Both the position numbers and the translations under genes were made by a program. A DNA stretch of 64,000 nt from Clostridia bacterium (GTDB lineage: Bacteria > Bacillota > Clostridia > Oscillospirales > Acutalibacteraceae): the NCBI GenBank assembly GCA_017409845.1, contig JAFQRY010000002.1, positions 1 to 64,000 of the forward strand, given 5' to 3'. Shown piece after piece: positions 22,524 through 30,638 of this stretch. The notes beneath the pieces are model-generated. The model worked only from the letters and a program-made list of their open reading frames with translations. It ran no database searches and was not told the origin of the DNA. Numbering within the stretch: the stretch's first letter is position 1; each line of letters starts with the position of its first letter.

Positions 22524-23033
22524 ATGGAATTACCTGAAAGAAAACACCCCAGATTAAAAGATTATGATTACAGTTCCAGCGGATATTACCATATTGTCAT
22601 AAACACACAAGACAATCTTCCGATTTTGTCAGGAGTAGGGCGGGGGCTTGCTCCCGCCGAAGAAATAACCGTTCACCTCTCTTCAATCGGTAAGATTGCA
22701 GAAAAACAGCTTTATGAACTGAAAGAACGGTTCCCATATGTTGAGATTGACAATTACGCGATTATGCCCAATCACATCCACGCTATAATCATTCTGAAGG
22801 AAGATGAAACGGCGGGAGCAAGCCCCCGCCCTACCGTTCCCGATATAATCTGCGCATATAAATCACTTGTAACCAGGCTGGCTAATAAAGCAGACAATAC
22901 TCCGGGAAGAAAAATTTTCCAGACATCTTTTTTTGATTCCGTTATCAGAAACGACAAAAACTATCTTGAAGCCCTTCGCTACATAGACGAAAATCCTCTT
23001 AAGCATCATTTGAAGAAAAACAAACTTCTTTAA
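22524..23033 (+). CDS. REP-associated tyrosine transposase (RAYT, IS200-like)
   Basis: 169 residues, Y1-transposase (HUH) fold: RLKDYDYSSSGYYHIVINT opening strand, NYAIMPNHIHAIIIL with the metal-binding HIH pair, and the ending EALRYIDENPLKHH typical of RAYTs. RAYTs are single-copy domesticated transposases that act on REP palindromes. ATG 22524 follows the dut stop directly; no terminal IS repeats or target duplications are visible. Most striking, two 25-base arms of a perfect inverted repeat lie inside the coding sequence (22635-22659 and 22810-22834), flanking the HUH motif and translated as GVGRGLAPAE and AGASPRPTV. Confidence 0.9.
   Translation: MELPERKHPRLKDYDYSSSGYYHIVINTQDNLPILSGVGRGLAPAEEITVHLSSIGKIAEKQLYELKERFPYVEIDNYAIMPNHIHAIIILKEDETAGASPRPTVPDIICAYKSLVTRLANKADNTPGRKIFQTSFFDSVIRNDKNYLEALRYIDENPLKHHLKKNKLL
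22635..22659 (+). repeat. REP-like palindrome, left copy inside RAYT gene
   Basis: GTAGGGC followed by a GC-rich hairpin (8-bp stem with one G-T wobble and CTTG loop). Perfectly complementary to 22810-22834. Tag plus hairpin is the layout of REP elements recognised by RAYTs. Confidence 0.8.
22810..22834 (-). repeat. REP-like palindrome, right copy (inverted) inside RAYT gene
   Basis: Exact reverse complement of 22635-22659, 150 bases apart. The pair has the inverted layout of a BIME. I noticed no further copy in this window. Confidence 0.8.
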
Positions 23034-23045
23034 GAAGGTAAAATT

Positions 23046-23360
23046 ATGAAAAAAACATTAAACATTCTTTCGGTAACCGATCTTGCGGTGATTGGAATCT
23101 GGGCGATTGCCCTTGCTGTTTCAAGGCTCACCGCTGAAACTGCATATGCAAACCACATTGCCGCAGCATTTGTTATTATCTATGCAATTGCGATTATCGC
23201 GGTTGCTGCATACACGGTTGCATCAATCATTCTTCTTATAAAAAAGAAGGAATTTTCTCTTCCTCTTCTGCTTTTCACTTACATAACAAACATTGCATGG
23301 GTTGCAATTATTTTTATGGTAATTGATTATGCAGGTGAGTTCATTTCAAAATTAGGGTGA
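23046..23360 (+). CDS. Small three-helix membrane protein, unknown
   Basis: 104 residues with three predicted membrane segments (about 10-27, 38-64 and 73-97) and a short positively charged loop KKKE between the second and third. No family recognised. It starts 12 bases after the RAYT stop with an AAGAAGGT site and ends 4 bases before the alpha/beta hydrolase, so it is likely co-transcribed with that gene. Confidence 0.75.
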   Translation: MKKTLNILSVTDLAVIGIWAIALAVSRLTAETAYANHIAAAFVIIYAIAIIAVAAYTVASIILLIKKKEFSLPLLLFTYITNIAWVAIIFMVIDYAGEFISKLG

Positions 23361-23364
23361 TAAA

Positions 23365-24285
23365 ATGAAAAAATTCATAAGCATTATCTGCATTATTGCC
23401 GTTGTCTTTTCCGCACTGACGGTTTTTTCGTTTGCAGAAAATGAAAATTTCAAGCCGTATGACGACAGCAGATTTTTTGAATACGGAGATTATGAAATCC
23501 ACTACAGAATTGTTCCCGCAAAAGGTGAAATGAAGGGCAGAATAATGATGCTTCACGGCTTTCTCTGCTCTACATATGCGTGGCGTAACATGGCTTCGAT
23601 TCTTTCGGAGGAAGGCTATGAATGCGTTATGGCGGACCTTCCGAATTTCGGCTTCAGCACAAGAGAATCCGATGACATTGAAATTATTGACCGTGAAATT
23701 CTTATTGCGGAGCTGATGAAAAGCATTGCACCCATGGATGAATGGATTATCGCAGGTCACTCAATGGGCGGCGGTGTTGCGGTCAACATTGCAATCAGCA
23801 ATCCCGTTGAAAATCTTCTTCTCTACTGCCCCGCACCGCAGAGCGAATTTCCCGACGCAATGGAAGGTCTTATGACCTCGGATTTTATGAAATGGTTTAT
23901 GAATATCTTCTTTAATTACGGCACACGCTGCGAGCCGCTTGTAAAGATGATTATCTATGCCGCAACCATGGATTGGGATTTTGCAATGGATTATGATGTT
24001 ACGGGCGTTACCGATGCCACTCAGTATAACGGCTTCGGCGGCGGACTTTGCGAAATGATGTTCAATGTCAGAGCAACAGACCTTGAAAACGCATCAGAGG
24101 TCGACTGCCCCGTGCTCCTTGTCAACGCAAGCAAGGATATCATAATCAACGACACGATGAAAACTCAGATGACAGAAGCCTTCCCCGATGCCGAAGCTTA
24201 TATCGTTGAGGGCGGCGGACACCAGTGCATAGAAAACAGAGCAGAGGAAATCTGCGATGTTACTCTTGATTTTATTAAAAAATAA
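23365..24285 (+). CDS. Secreted alpha/beta hydrolase
   Basis: 306 residues with an N-terminal signal peptide (MKKFISIICIIAVVFSALTVFSFA, about 24 residues). Alpha/beta-hydrolase fold: oxyanion segment MMLHGFLCSTYAW, nucleophile elbow AGHSMGGG (serine about 131), acid residue in LLVNASKDIII and the catalytic histidine in EGGGHQC near the C-terminus. The full triad is therefore present. Substrate unknown; esterase or lipase are the usual roles. The stop abuts the stop of the convergent DegV gene with no spare bases. Confidence 0.88.
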   Translation: MKKFISIICIIAVVFSALTVFSFAENENFKPYDDSRFFEYGDYEIHYRIVPAKGEMKGRIMMLHGFLCSTYAWRNMASILSEEGYECVMADLPNFGFSTRESDDIEIIDREILIAELMKSIAPMDEWIIAGHSMGGGVAVNIAISNPVENLLLYCPAPQSEFPDAMEGLMTSDFMKWFMNIFFNYGTRCEPLVKMIIYAATMDWDFAMDYDVTGVTDATQYNGFGGGLCEMMFNVRATDLENASEVDCPVLLVNASKDIIINDTMKTQMTEAFPDAEAYIVEGGGHQCIENRAEEICDVTLDFIKK

Positions 24286-25128
24286 TCATTTCTCCAAAAA
24301 ATGAATTCCTATCGCGTTTCTGCCGCTGTGAAGGCTTATCATACAGCCCGTATATGCGGTTATGACCTGCCTGAAGCCTTTGTTTTTCAGCATTTCCGAG
24401 ATTTCGGCAAGCTCAGCATCGGAAGCTCCCGAGTGATAAATAAACGCGGTTTCATAATCAATATTTTTATGCTTTTCAAGCTGTTCTTCTGCATATTGCA
24501 GTCGGGCAGCTTTTGTTTTTCCCCGATACTTCTTTATAACATCAATCTTACCGTCAATCATGGCGGCACAAGGCTTGATTGACAGCAGATTTGCACCGAA
24601 TGCCGCTGCAGCCGAGCATCTGCCCGAGCGGCGGAGAAAATCAATGCTGTCAAGAAGATAGCTGACATTTGTTTTCGATATAAGCGATGATAAAACGGAA
24701 TATATTTCTTCGGCACTCATGCCCTCATCACGCATTTTGCAGCCCTTCAGTGCAAGCAGAGAAATTCCGCCCGCAAGAGAGCGTGTGTCAACAACATAAA
24801 CCTCCTTCAGCCTTGCAGAGGCTATTTTTGCATTTCTGCAGGTTGATGAAAGCTCCGAGCAAAACGAGAGATGAACAACCGATTTGTTTTCTTTTACAAA
24901 CGCTCCGAAAAAATCAATGTATTCTCCCGGAGAAACGGCGGAGGTTTTGGGAATAACGCCCGTTTTATCAACATAATCAAAGATTTCGGGAGCGGTTATG
25001 TCAACCCCGTCATTTCTTTCTTCACCGCCGATAATAACATGCATGGGCATGATTTTTACTGAGTATTTTTCCGCAATATCCTTCGGAATATCCGCTGCAC
25101 TGTCTGCGGTAATAACAACCTGCTTCAT
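24286..25128 (-). CDS. DegV-family fatty-acid-binding protein
   Basis: 280 residues. DegV/FakB proteins bind a fatty acid and present it to a kinase. Start MKQVVITADSAADIP is the family N-terminus with the phosphate-site region; KTSAVSPGEY and the VHLSFCSELSSTCRNA segment hold conserved serines and threonine lining the fatty acid head group, and RRSGRCSAAAAFGANLLSIKP is the second signature. The last part IYHSGASDAELAEISEML and AIGIHFLEK close the second domain. No FakA kinase is adjacent. Transcribed after spoIID on the minus strand with a 45-base gap. Confidence 0.92.
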   Translation of the reverse strand: MKQVVITADSAADIPKDIAEKYSVKIMPMHVIIGGEERNDGVDITAPEIFDYVDKTGVIPKTSAVSPGEYIDFFGAFVKENKSVVHLSFCSELSSTCRNAKIASARLKEVYVVDTRSLAGGISLLALKGCKMRDEGMSAEEIYSVLSSLISKTNVSYLLDSIDFLRRSGRCSAAAAFGANLLSIKPCAAMIDGKIDVIKKYRGKTKAARLQYAEEQLEKHKNIDYETAFIYHSGASDAELAEISEMLKNKGFRQVITAYTGCMISLHSGRNAIGIHFLEK

Positions 25129-25173
25129 TTAAAACCCTCCGTTTTTCCGTATTTTTACACCGAAGCGGGTAAA

Positions 25174-26151
25174 TTATACAATCTCTGTGCCCGGATAATA
25201 GTGCAGCAATATTTCTCTCCACGAAAAGCCCTGCCGTGCCATATAGTCCGCTCCGTACTGGCTCATTCCGACCCCGTGACCGTAGCCGCGGCAGGTAAAA
25301 ACAAATTCTCCTTCAATGTATTCCGCATCAAAGCACTGGGAGCGAAGGCCGAATTCCTCCCTGATTTTTGAGCCGCTTATTTTTTCATCTCCCAAAGTCA
25401 GGCTCTTTGTGTAGCCGTATTCGTCTTTTTCGTTTTTCTTCAGCCAGCCGTCGGCATCGCCCGTAAGCTTCACTCCGCATGATTTAGCAGCCTTTCTGAA
25501 TTCTTCCTTACTGAGCACGGTTTTGCTTTCATAATCGGGAGAAAGCTTGTCGCCCGGACTTTCAACGCTTATCAGATAAGGAATCACGCTGCCCCACATG
25601 CTTTCCGCACTCTGCGTAGCTCCTGCACTTATTGCATGGTAAAGAGCAAGGGCTGTTTCACCGTCATGCGACAAATAATATCCGAAAACCTCATCAACCG
25701 CTTCTGTTATTTTAGCCTCGTATTCATCATATTTCTCACCCCATTTTTCTTTCCGTTGCTTCTTACCGAGATAGCCCTGATGAGTGTCGGGGCTGTCGGT
25801 TATATCCGCTGCTCCGAGAGAGGAATCCTTATGCTTTCCGTTCTGCTCACACGTCTTTTTTGCATATGTATAGCATGCAACCGCCTGAGCCTTAAGAGCT
25901 TCCGTATGATACAGTGCCGATATTTCAGCCGCAACGCAGCCGACAACATATTCACGCATTCCGACCTTTTCGATTTTTCCCGTTGATGATGACATAACGG
26001 AAATGAAATCCCCTTCCGCTTCGGAATCCGCCGCTTTATCTTCCGACGGTATTTCGGGGATTTTTTCATCAGGGGCACTTCCGAGAGCAGCAACGGGGCA
26101 AAGAATCATTGCAATTGCAATTATGATGCATATAATCAGATTAATCCGCAT
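25174..26151 (-). CDS. spoIID: Stage II sporulation protein D (peptidoglycan lytic transglycosylase)
   Basis: SpoIID cleaves glycan strands during forespore engulfment, working with SpoIIP and SpoIIM. 325 residues with an N-terminal membrane anchor or signal (about 1-24), then MREYVVGCVAAEISALYHTEALKAQAVA with the catalytic glutamate, and the C-terminal CRGYGHGVGMSQYGADYMA. Both are hallmark motifs. Its presence suggests a spore-forming or recently spore-forming lineage, though SpoIID-like proteins occur in some non-sporulators. Its start faces the citrate synthase promoter. A sigma-E type promoter was not confidently seen. Confidence 0.93.
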   Translation of the reverse strand: MRINLIICIIIAIAMILCPVAALGSAPDEKIPEIPSEDKAADSEAEGDFISVMSSSTGKIEKVGMREYVVGCVAAEISALYHTEALKAQAVACYTYAKKTCEQNGKHKDSSLGAADITDSPDTHQGYLGKKQRKEKWGEKYDEYEAKITEAVDEVFGYYLSHDGETALALYHAISAGATQSAESMWGSVIPYLISVESPGDKLSPDYESKTVLSKEEFRKAAKSCGVKLTGDADGWLKKNEKDEYGYTKSLTLGDEKISGSKIREEFGLRSQCFDAEYIEGEFVFTCRGYGHGVGMSQYGADYMARQGFSWREILLHYYPGTEIV

Positions 26152-26185
26152 AAATCCGGTCTCTCCTTTGTTACAAATTGTTTAC

Positions 26186-26215
26186 TTGACTTTTATATAT
26201 AAACTGATATATAAT
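26186..26215 (+). promoter_or_regulatory. Sigma-A-type promoter of citrate synthase
   Basis: TTGACT (26186-26191), an 18-base A/T-rich spacer and TATAAT (26210-26215), 52 bases upstream of the start at 26268. Confidence 0.75.
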
Positions 26216-26267
26216 AAATTAATTATAGAATGGATGATTATATATTTTTAGTTGGAGGAAAAATACC

Positions 26268-27632
26268 ATGTCCACTATCGAATCACGAATCAAACGTGAA
26301 TATATAGAAAAATTATGCGATCAGATACGCAAATATAACTATATTGAGCCCTCGGATTTTGACCGCTTCAACATCAAAAGAGGTCTGAGAAATTCAGACG
26401 GTACCGGCGTTATGGCAGGTATCACAAGCGTTTGCTCCGTTGAAGGCTACTTCATTGATGACGGTGAAAAAATTCCCAGAGAAGGTCATCTTTATTTCCG
26501 AGGCATCAACATGGAGGATATAGTCAACGCCTGCATAACCGAAGACCGTTTCGGCTTTGAAGAGGTTGTTTATCTTCTTCTTTTCGGAACGCTTCCCACC
26601 AAGGAGCAGCTTGATAATTTCTGCAATACGCTTTCGGTATGCCGTGAGCTCCCCGACGATTTCATCGAGGATATGATTATGAAGGCACCCTCGCCTGACA
26701 TAATGAATAAGCTCTCCCGTTCGGTGCTTGCTCTTTATTCATATGACAATAATCCCGATGACACCTCGGTTGAAAACATTCTCCGTCAATGCGTTCACCT
26801 CATTGCTCAGATTCCCGCAATCATGGTTTATGCATATCAGGTAAAACGCAGACACTACTACAAAAAGAGCATGTATATCCACCAGATGAAGCCCGAGCAC
26901 AGAACGGCTGAATCAATTCTCCGCTCAATAAGAGCCGATAAAACCTTCACCGATAAGGAAGCAAAGCTTCTTGACATCTGTCTCATGCTTCATGCCGAGC
27001 ACGGCGGCGGTAACAATTCAACCTTCACAACAAGAGTTCTTTCATCAAGCGGAACCGACACCTATGCTTCCATGGCAGCAAGCATCGGCTCTCTCAAGGG
27101 TCCCAAGCACGGCGGTGCAAACATCAAGGTTTCTCAGATGGTTGATCACTTCAAAGAAAACATCACCGATATCACAAACGAAGGTCAGGTTGCCGATTTC
27201 ATCAATAAAATCATAAAAAAAGAAGCAGGCGACGGCTCAGGTCTTATTTACGGTATGGGTCATGCGATTTATACTCTTTCTGACCCGAGAGCAAAAATAC
27301 TTCGTCAGAAGGCAGAGGAATTTTCCGTCAACACGGAATTTGAAGATGAATTCAGACTTCTCAGCCTTATCGAACAGCTTACCCCCGAAATCTTCAACGC
27401 ACACAAGGGCACAAACAAAGCAATGTGTGCAAACGTTGACCTCTATTCGGGTCTTGTTTATAAAATGCTCGATATTCCGCCAGACCTTTTCACTCCGATT
27501 TTCACAATTGCGAGAATTGCGGGCTGGTCGGCACACAGAATTGAAGAATCTCTCACGGGAGGCAAGATTATCCGTCCCGCTTACAAGAGCAACATAACAA
27601 GAATCCCCTACACCAACATCAACAACAGATAA
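26268..27632 (+). CDS. gltA: Citrate synthase
   Basis: Condenses oxaloacetate and acetyl-CoA to citrate. 454 residues. Catalytic residues are recognisable: histidine in LHAEHGGGNNSTF (oxaloacetate side), histidine in YGMGHAIYTLSDPRA and the aspartate in NVDLYSGLVYKML. The N-terminal extension of about 60 residues before SVEGYFIDDGEKIPREGHLYFRG is typical of the clostridial type I form. In anaerobes the enzyme usually feeds glutamate synthesis by a partial TCA branch. GTTGGAGG precedes the ATG. A membrane protein follows 12 bases after the stop; no aconitase or isocitrate dehydrogenase is nearby. Confidence 0.95.
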   Translation: MSTIESRIKREYIEKLCDQIRKYNYIEPSDFDRFNIKRGLRNSDGTGVMAGITSVCSVEGYFIDDGEKIPREGHLYFRGINMEDIVNACITEDRFGFEEVVYLLLFGTLPTKEQLDNFCNTLSVCRELPDDFIEDMIMKAPSPDIMNKLSRSVLALYSYDNNPDDTSVENILRQCVHLIAQIPAIMVYAYQVKRRHYYKKSMYIHQMKPEHRTAESILRSIRADKTFTDKEAKLLDICLMLHAEHGGGNNSTFTTRVLSSSGTDTYASMAASIGSLKGPKHGGANIKVSQMVDHFKENITDITNEGQVADFINKIIKKEAGDGSGLIYGMGHAIYTLSDPRAKILRQKAEEFSVNTEFEDEFRLLSLIEQLTPEIFNAHKGTNKAMCANVDLYSGLVYKMLDIPPDLFTPIFTIARIAGWSAHRIEESLTGGKIIRPAYKSNITRIPYTNINNR

Positions 27633-27644
27633 GAGGTTAAAATA

Positions 27645-28526
27645 ATGAACAAAAAATCCGTTACAAGCGGTTTCGGCACGGGCTGCATCATTTTTGCCGC
27701 CGCCGCAATTATTGCACTTCCCCTGCGTGTTTTTCATTCCTTCACTCTCATTGAGGGAACAACCGGATTTTACTCCGACACCGACTGGAGCGTAACCGCT
27801 CTTTATGCCGTGCTCGTGATTGCCGTGCTTGCAATTCTCGTCTTCGGCTTCCTTAAAAGAAAAAAGCTTGATTTCTCGCTTGAAGCTGTAAAGCGTCCCG
27901 GCCTTTCATGGCTTTCGCTTATTGCAGCATGCGGAATCCTGATTGACGCATACAGCAGCTTTACGGCTTTTATGTCGACCGATACCGATATGATAACCGG
28001 CAAGCCCGAATCTTCAGGAATTGTTTTTCTTGTTCAGAGCATCTTTGCCGTTCTTTCGGCGATATATTTTATCATGCTCTGGTTAACCTATTTAAAAGGG
28101 AAAACAAGCGGCTCCGAAATCCGTCTGCTTGCTCTTGCTCCCGTTATCTGGAATATTCTCAGACTCGTTGCAAGATTCATGCGTACCATCAGCTATATAA
28201 GAGTACCCGAGCTCTTGTTTGAAATGATTGCAATTTCATTCATAATTCTCTTTTTCAACTCTTTTGCCCAGGTCAATGCAGGCCTCGGCGAAAAAAACAG
28301 CGAATGGAAAATCGGTGCATACGGTCTTCCCGCCGCTCTCATGGCTCTTATCTGCTTCATACCCCGTCTTGTTATTACCCTCAGCGGCAATACAGACTTA
28401 CTTTACGCTCAGTCCTCTCTCCAGTTCTGCGACCTTGGAATTGCCCTCTTCATTATTGCTGCAGTGCTCACAAGAGTCACAGACAGACTCCCTGAAGAAA
28501 ATACAGAAACGCCAAAGGAACAGTAA
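27645..28526 (+). CDS. Multi-pass membrane protein, unknown
   Basis: 293 residues with about seven hydrophobic segments distributed over the whole length (near 14-28, 48-66, 82-100, 122-142, 158-172, 190-210, 225-245, 262-280). No soluble domain and no motif I recognise. The start ATG follows GAGG at normal spacing, 12 bases after citrate synthase; the AEC transporter begins 3 bases after the stop. The tight packing suggests a shared transcript, but its role cannot be stated. Confidence 0.8.
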   Translation: MNKKSVTSGFGTGCIIFAAAAIIALPLRVFHSFTLIEGTTGFYSDTDWSVTALYAVLVIAVLAILVFGFLKRKKLDFSLEAVKRPGLSWLSLIAACGILIDAYSSFTAFMSTDTDMITGKPESSGIVFLVQSIFAVLSAIYFIMLWLTYLKGKTSGSEIRLLALAPVIWNILRLVARFMRTISYIRVPELLFEMIAISFIILFFNSFAQVNAGLGEKNSEWKIGAYGLPAALMALICFIPRLVITLSGNTDLLYAQSSLQFCDLGIALFIIAAVLTRVTDRLPEENTETPKEQ

Positions 28527-28529
28527 CCG

Positions 28530-29474
28530 ATGTTTTTTCAGAATGTTATGGTCGCTGCCGAGCAGGTTGCGATTCTTTATATCCTTGTTGCCGTCGGTGC
28601 GATATCCGACAAAATCGGAATTTATACCGAAAAGGTTGCCAAAAGCTGCACCGATCTTCTCTTTTACATTATAACCCCTGCAGTTATAATCGAGAGCTTC
28701 TACAGCCTTGAATACAATCCCGAAACCGCAAAAAGCCTTTTCATTGCAATGGGCTGCGGCTTTGTGCTTCATGTTGTTTCGGCAGGAATATCCTCTCTTG
28801 TTTTCAATAAGGTTGATATTGAGCAGGGCTGTATCTATAAATACTCCTGTGCATACGGCAACTGCGGCTATATGGCTCTGCCGCTTGCAAATGCCGTTCT
28901 CGGTGATGAAGGCGTATTCTACTGCTCTGCGGTTATTATTTCCTTCCAGATTTTCAGCTTCACCCACGGTATCCACACCATCACCAAAGGCAAGCAGGGT
29001 GAAAAGGTTAAGTTTGATATCAAAAAGCTCATTCTTAACCCGGGCGTTATATCCGTTATCATCGGTCTGCCCATTTTTCTGCTTTCGCTTAAGCTGCCTG
29101 AAATCATTTCATCACCGATAAACTACATTGCAAGCCTCAACACTCCCGTTGCAATGCTGATTTTCGGCACATATATTGCAAACACCGATTTCAGAAGCAT
29201 ATTTAAAAACTGGCGTATTTTCTGCGTTGCACTTGTGAAGCTCATTATTCTTCCGCTCCTGCTGATTGCGGCATTCAGAGCAGTCGGAATAACCGGTCCG
29301 CTTCTCGTTGCCCTTTCGATTTCCGCAGGTGCTCCGACCGCCAACAACACGGTTATGTTTTCTGCAAAATATGACCGCAACACAGGTCTTGCGTCTCAGA
29401 CGGTCGCCGTGGTAAGCTTCATTTCTATTATTACCCTTCCCGTAATGATAGCACTTGCTCAGGCGGTGGGGTGA
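28530..29474 (+). CDS. AEC-family (auxin efflux carrier-like) transporter
   Basis: 314-residue membrane protein with about ten hydrophobic segments. Family features are the N-terminal AILYILVAVGAISDKIGIYT, LLFYIITPAVIIESF, the central CAYGNCGYMALPLANAVLG, and near the end LSISAGAPTANNTVMFSAKYDRN. Bacterial members export or import small organic acids such as malate. Given citrate synthase two genes upstream, a di- or tricarboxylate is possible, but that is inference. Stop is 4 bases before the QueG-like gene's TTG start. Confidence 0.88.
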   Translation: MFFQNVMVAAEQVAILYILVAVGAISDKIGIYTEKVAKSCTDLLFYIITPAVIIESFYSLEYNPETAKSLFIAMGCGFVLHVVSAGISSLVFNKVDIEQGCIYKYSCAYGNCGYMALPLANAVLGDEGVFYCSAVIISFQIFSFTHGIHTITKGKQGEKVKFDIKKLILNPGVISVIIGLPIFLLSLKLPEIISSPINYIASLNTPVAMLIFGTYIANTDFRSIFKNWRIFCVALVKLIILPLLLIAAFRAVGITGPLLVALSISAGAPTANNTVMFSAKYDRNTGLASQTVAVVSFISIITLPVMIALAQAVG

Positions 29475-29478
29475 TAAA

Positions 29479-30270
29479 TTGAGCCTTAATGAAATAATGA
29501 ACGGAATATCTCCGCTCTGGGGAATCTGCCCCTTTGATGAAATAAAAAACAATCTTATTCCGTGCAGGGCAAAAAGCCGTCTGCCCGAAAAGAGTAAAAC
29601 GGTTATCGTTGCATGCTTCCCGTATCTTCTTGATGAAGCAGCATACAAAAACAGAAACATCTCAAAATATGCTGTTGTAACCGATTACCACGAGGTTGCA
29701 CATGCAAGACTCGGAAAAGCGGCAGACAGCCTCCGCACACTTTATCCGAAAAATAAATTTGAAGTGTTTGCTGATAACTCACCGATTCCCGAGGTAAGGG
29801 CTGCCTGTGCGGCAGGTCTCGGAATTCGCGGCATCAATTCTCTTCTGATAACAGAAAAATACGGTTCATATGTTTTTATAGGAGAGATTGTTACCGACCT
29901 TGAAGCCGACTTTGATTCAGTTGAATATAAAGCCTGCATCGGCTGCGGAAAATGCATTGATGCATGCCCCGCAAAAGCTGTCGGCAAATCGGATTTCAGC
30001 GTTGAAAAATGTCTTTCCGCCATCACTCAGAGGAAGGGTGAGCTTTCCGTAGAGGAAGAAAGGCTTATGAAGGAATGCGGCTGTGTCTGGGGCTGCGACA
30101 TCTGCCAGGATGTCTGCCCGATGAATAAAAATGCCGCCGTAACAGAAATCGAAGAATTCCTTTCATCCCCCGTTGCACATGTTTCTTCGGGCTGTGAGCT
30201 TGAGGGGCGTGCCTACGAATGGAGAGGAAGAAAGGTTATTGAAAGAAATATAGCCATACAAACAAAATGA
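29479..30270 (+). CDS. QueG-like protein with two 4Fe-4S clusters (short form)
   Basis: Epoxyqueuosine-reductase-like protein of 263 residues. The C-terminal half has the 8-iron ferredoxin-like arrangement CIGCGKCIDACP (about 155-166) and CGCVWGCDICQDVCP (about 202-216), plus the QueG-type N-terminal domain (DYHEVAHARLGKAADSL). Classical QueG is about 380 residues with HEAT repeats at its C-terminus; these are absent, so it belongs to the shorter 4Fe-4S double-cluster group and queuosine activity is not certain. TTG 29479 is chosen because GGTGGGGTGAT lies at proper spacing; the frame further upstream overlaps the AEC gene. Confidence 0.85.
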   Translation: MSLNEIMNGISPLWGICPFDEIKNNLIPCRAKSRLPEKSKTVIVACFPYLLDEAAYKNRNISKYAVVTDYHEVAHARLGKAADSLRTLYPKNKFEVFADNSPIPEVRAACAAGLGIRGINSLLITEKYGSYVFIGEIVTDLEADFDSVEYKACIGCGKCIDACPAKAVGKSDFSVEKCLSAITQRKGELSVEEERLMKECGCVWGCDICQDVCPMNKNAAVTEIEEFLSSPVAHVSSGCELEGRAYEWRGRKVIERNIAIQTK

Positions 30271-30299
30271 TAAAATAAAGCAAAAAGGAGTTTTCGGTT

Positions 30300-30623
30300 A
30301 TGAAACTTATCGTTGCAATTATCAACAATGATGACTGCCCCAGCGTACTCAGCGAGCTTTCCAAAAAAGAATTCGGTGCAACACGACTTTCAACCTCGGG
30401 AGGCTTTCTCAGAGCAGGCAACTCAACCCTTCTCATCGGCACCGAGGACGAAAAGGTTGATGAGGTTATTGCCGTATTTAACGAATTCTCTCGCAAACGC
30501 ACCCAGATGGTTTCACCGTCACCCTCATTTATGACCGAAGGCTTCATTTCAAGAGCGGTTGAAGTCACGGTCGGCGGAGCAACAATATTTGTGCTCGATG
30601 TTGATAAATTTATCAAGCTTTAA
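30300..30623 (+). CDS. darA: Cyclic-di-AMP receptor, PII-like
   Basis: 107 residues, DUF970 family (DarA/PstA/YaaQ), a trimeric PII-like c-di-AMP sensor. The N-terminal MKLIVAIINNDDCPSVLSEL, the FGATRLSTSGGFLRAGNSTLLIG loop and the C-terminal GGATIFVLDVDKF match the family closely. AAAGGAG precedes ATG 30300. Its position just before holB and ricT repeats the Bacillus order yaaQ-yaaR-holB-yaaT with yaaR missing, which supports the call. It implies c-di-AMP signalling, although the cyclase lies outside the window. Confidence 0.93.
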   Translation: MKLIVAIINNDDCPSVLSELSKKEFGATRLSTSGGFLRAGNSTLLIGTEDEKVDEVIAVFNEFSRKRTQMVSPSPSFMTEGFISRAVEVTVGGATIFVLDVDKFIKL

Positions 30624-30638
30624 GGCAGTGTTACAATA

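Noticed and set aside
22524-23033. A complete insertion sequence around the transposase
   Set aside because: No terminal inverted repeats, target duplication or second copy; the inverted repeats lie inside the gene and look like REP elements.
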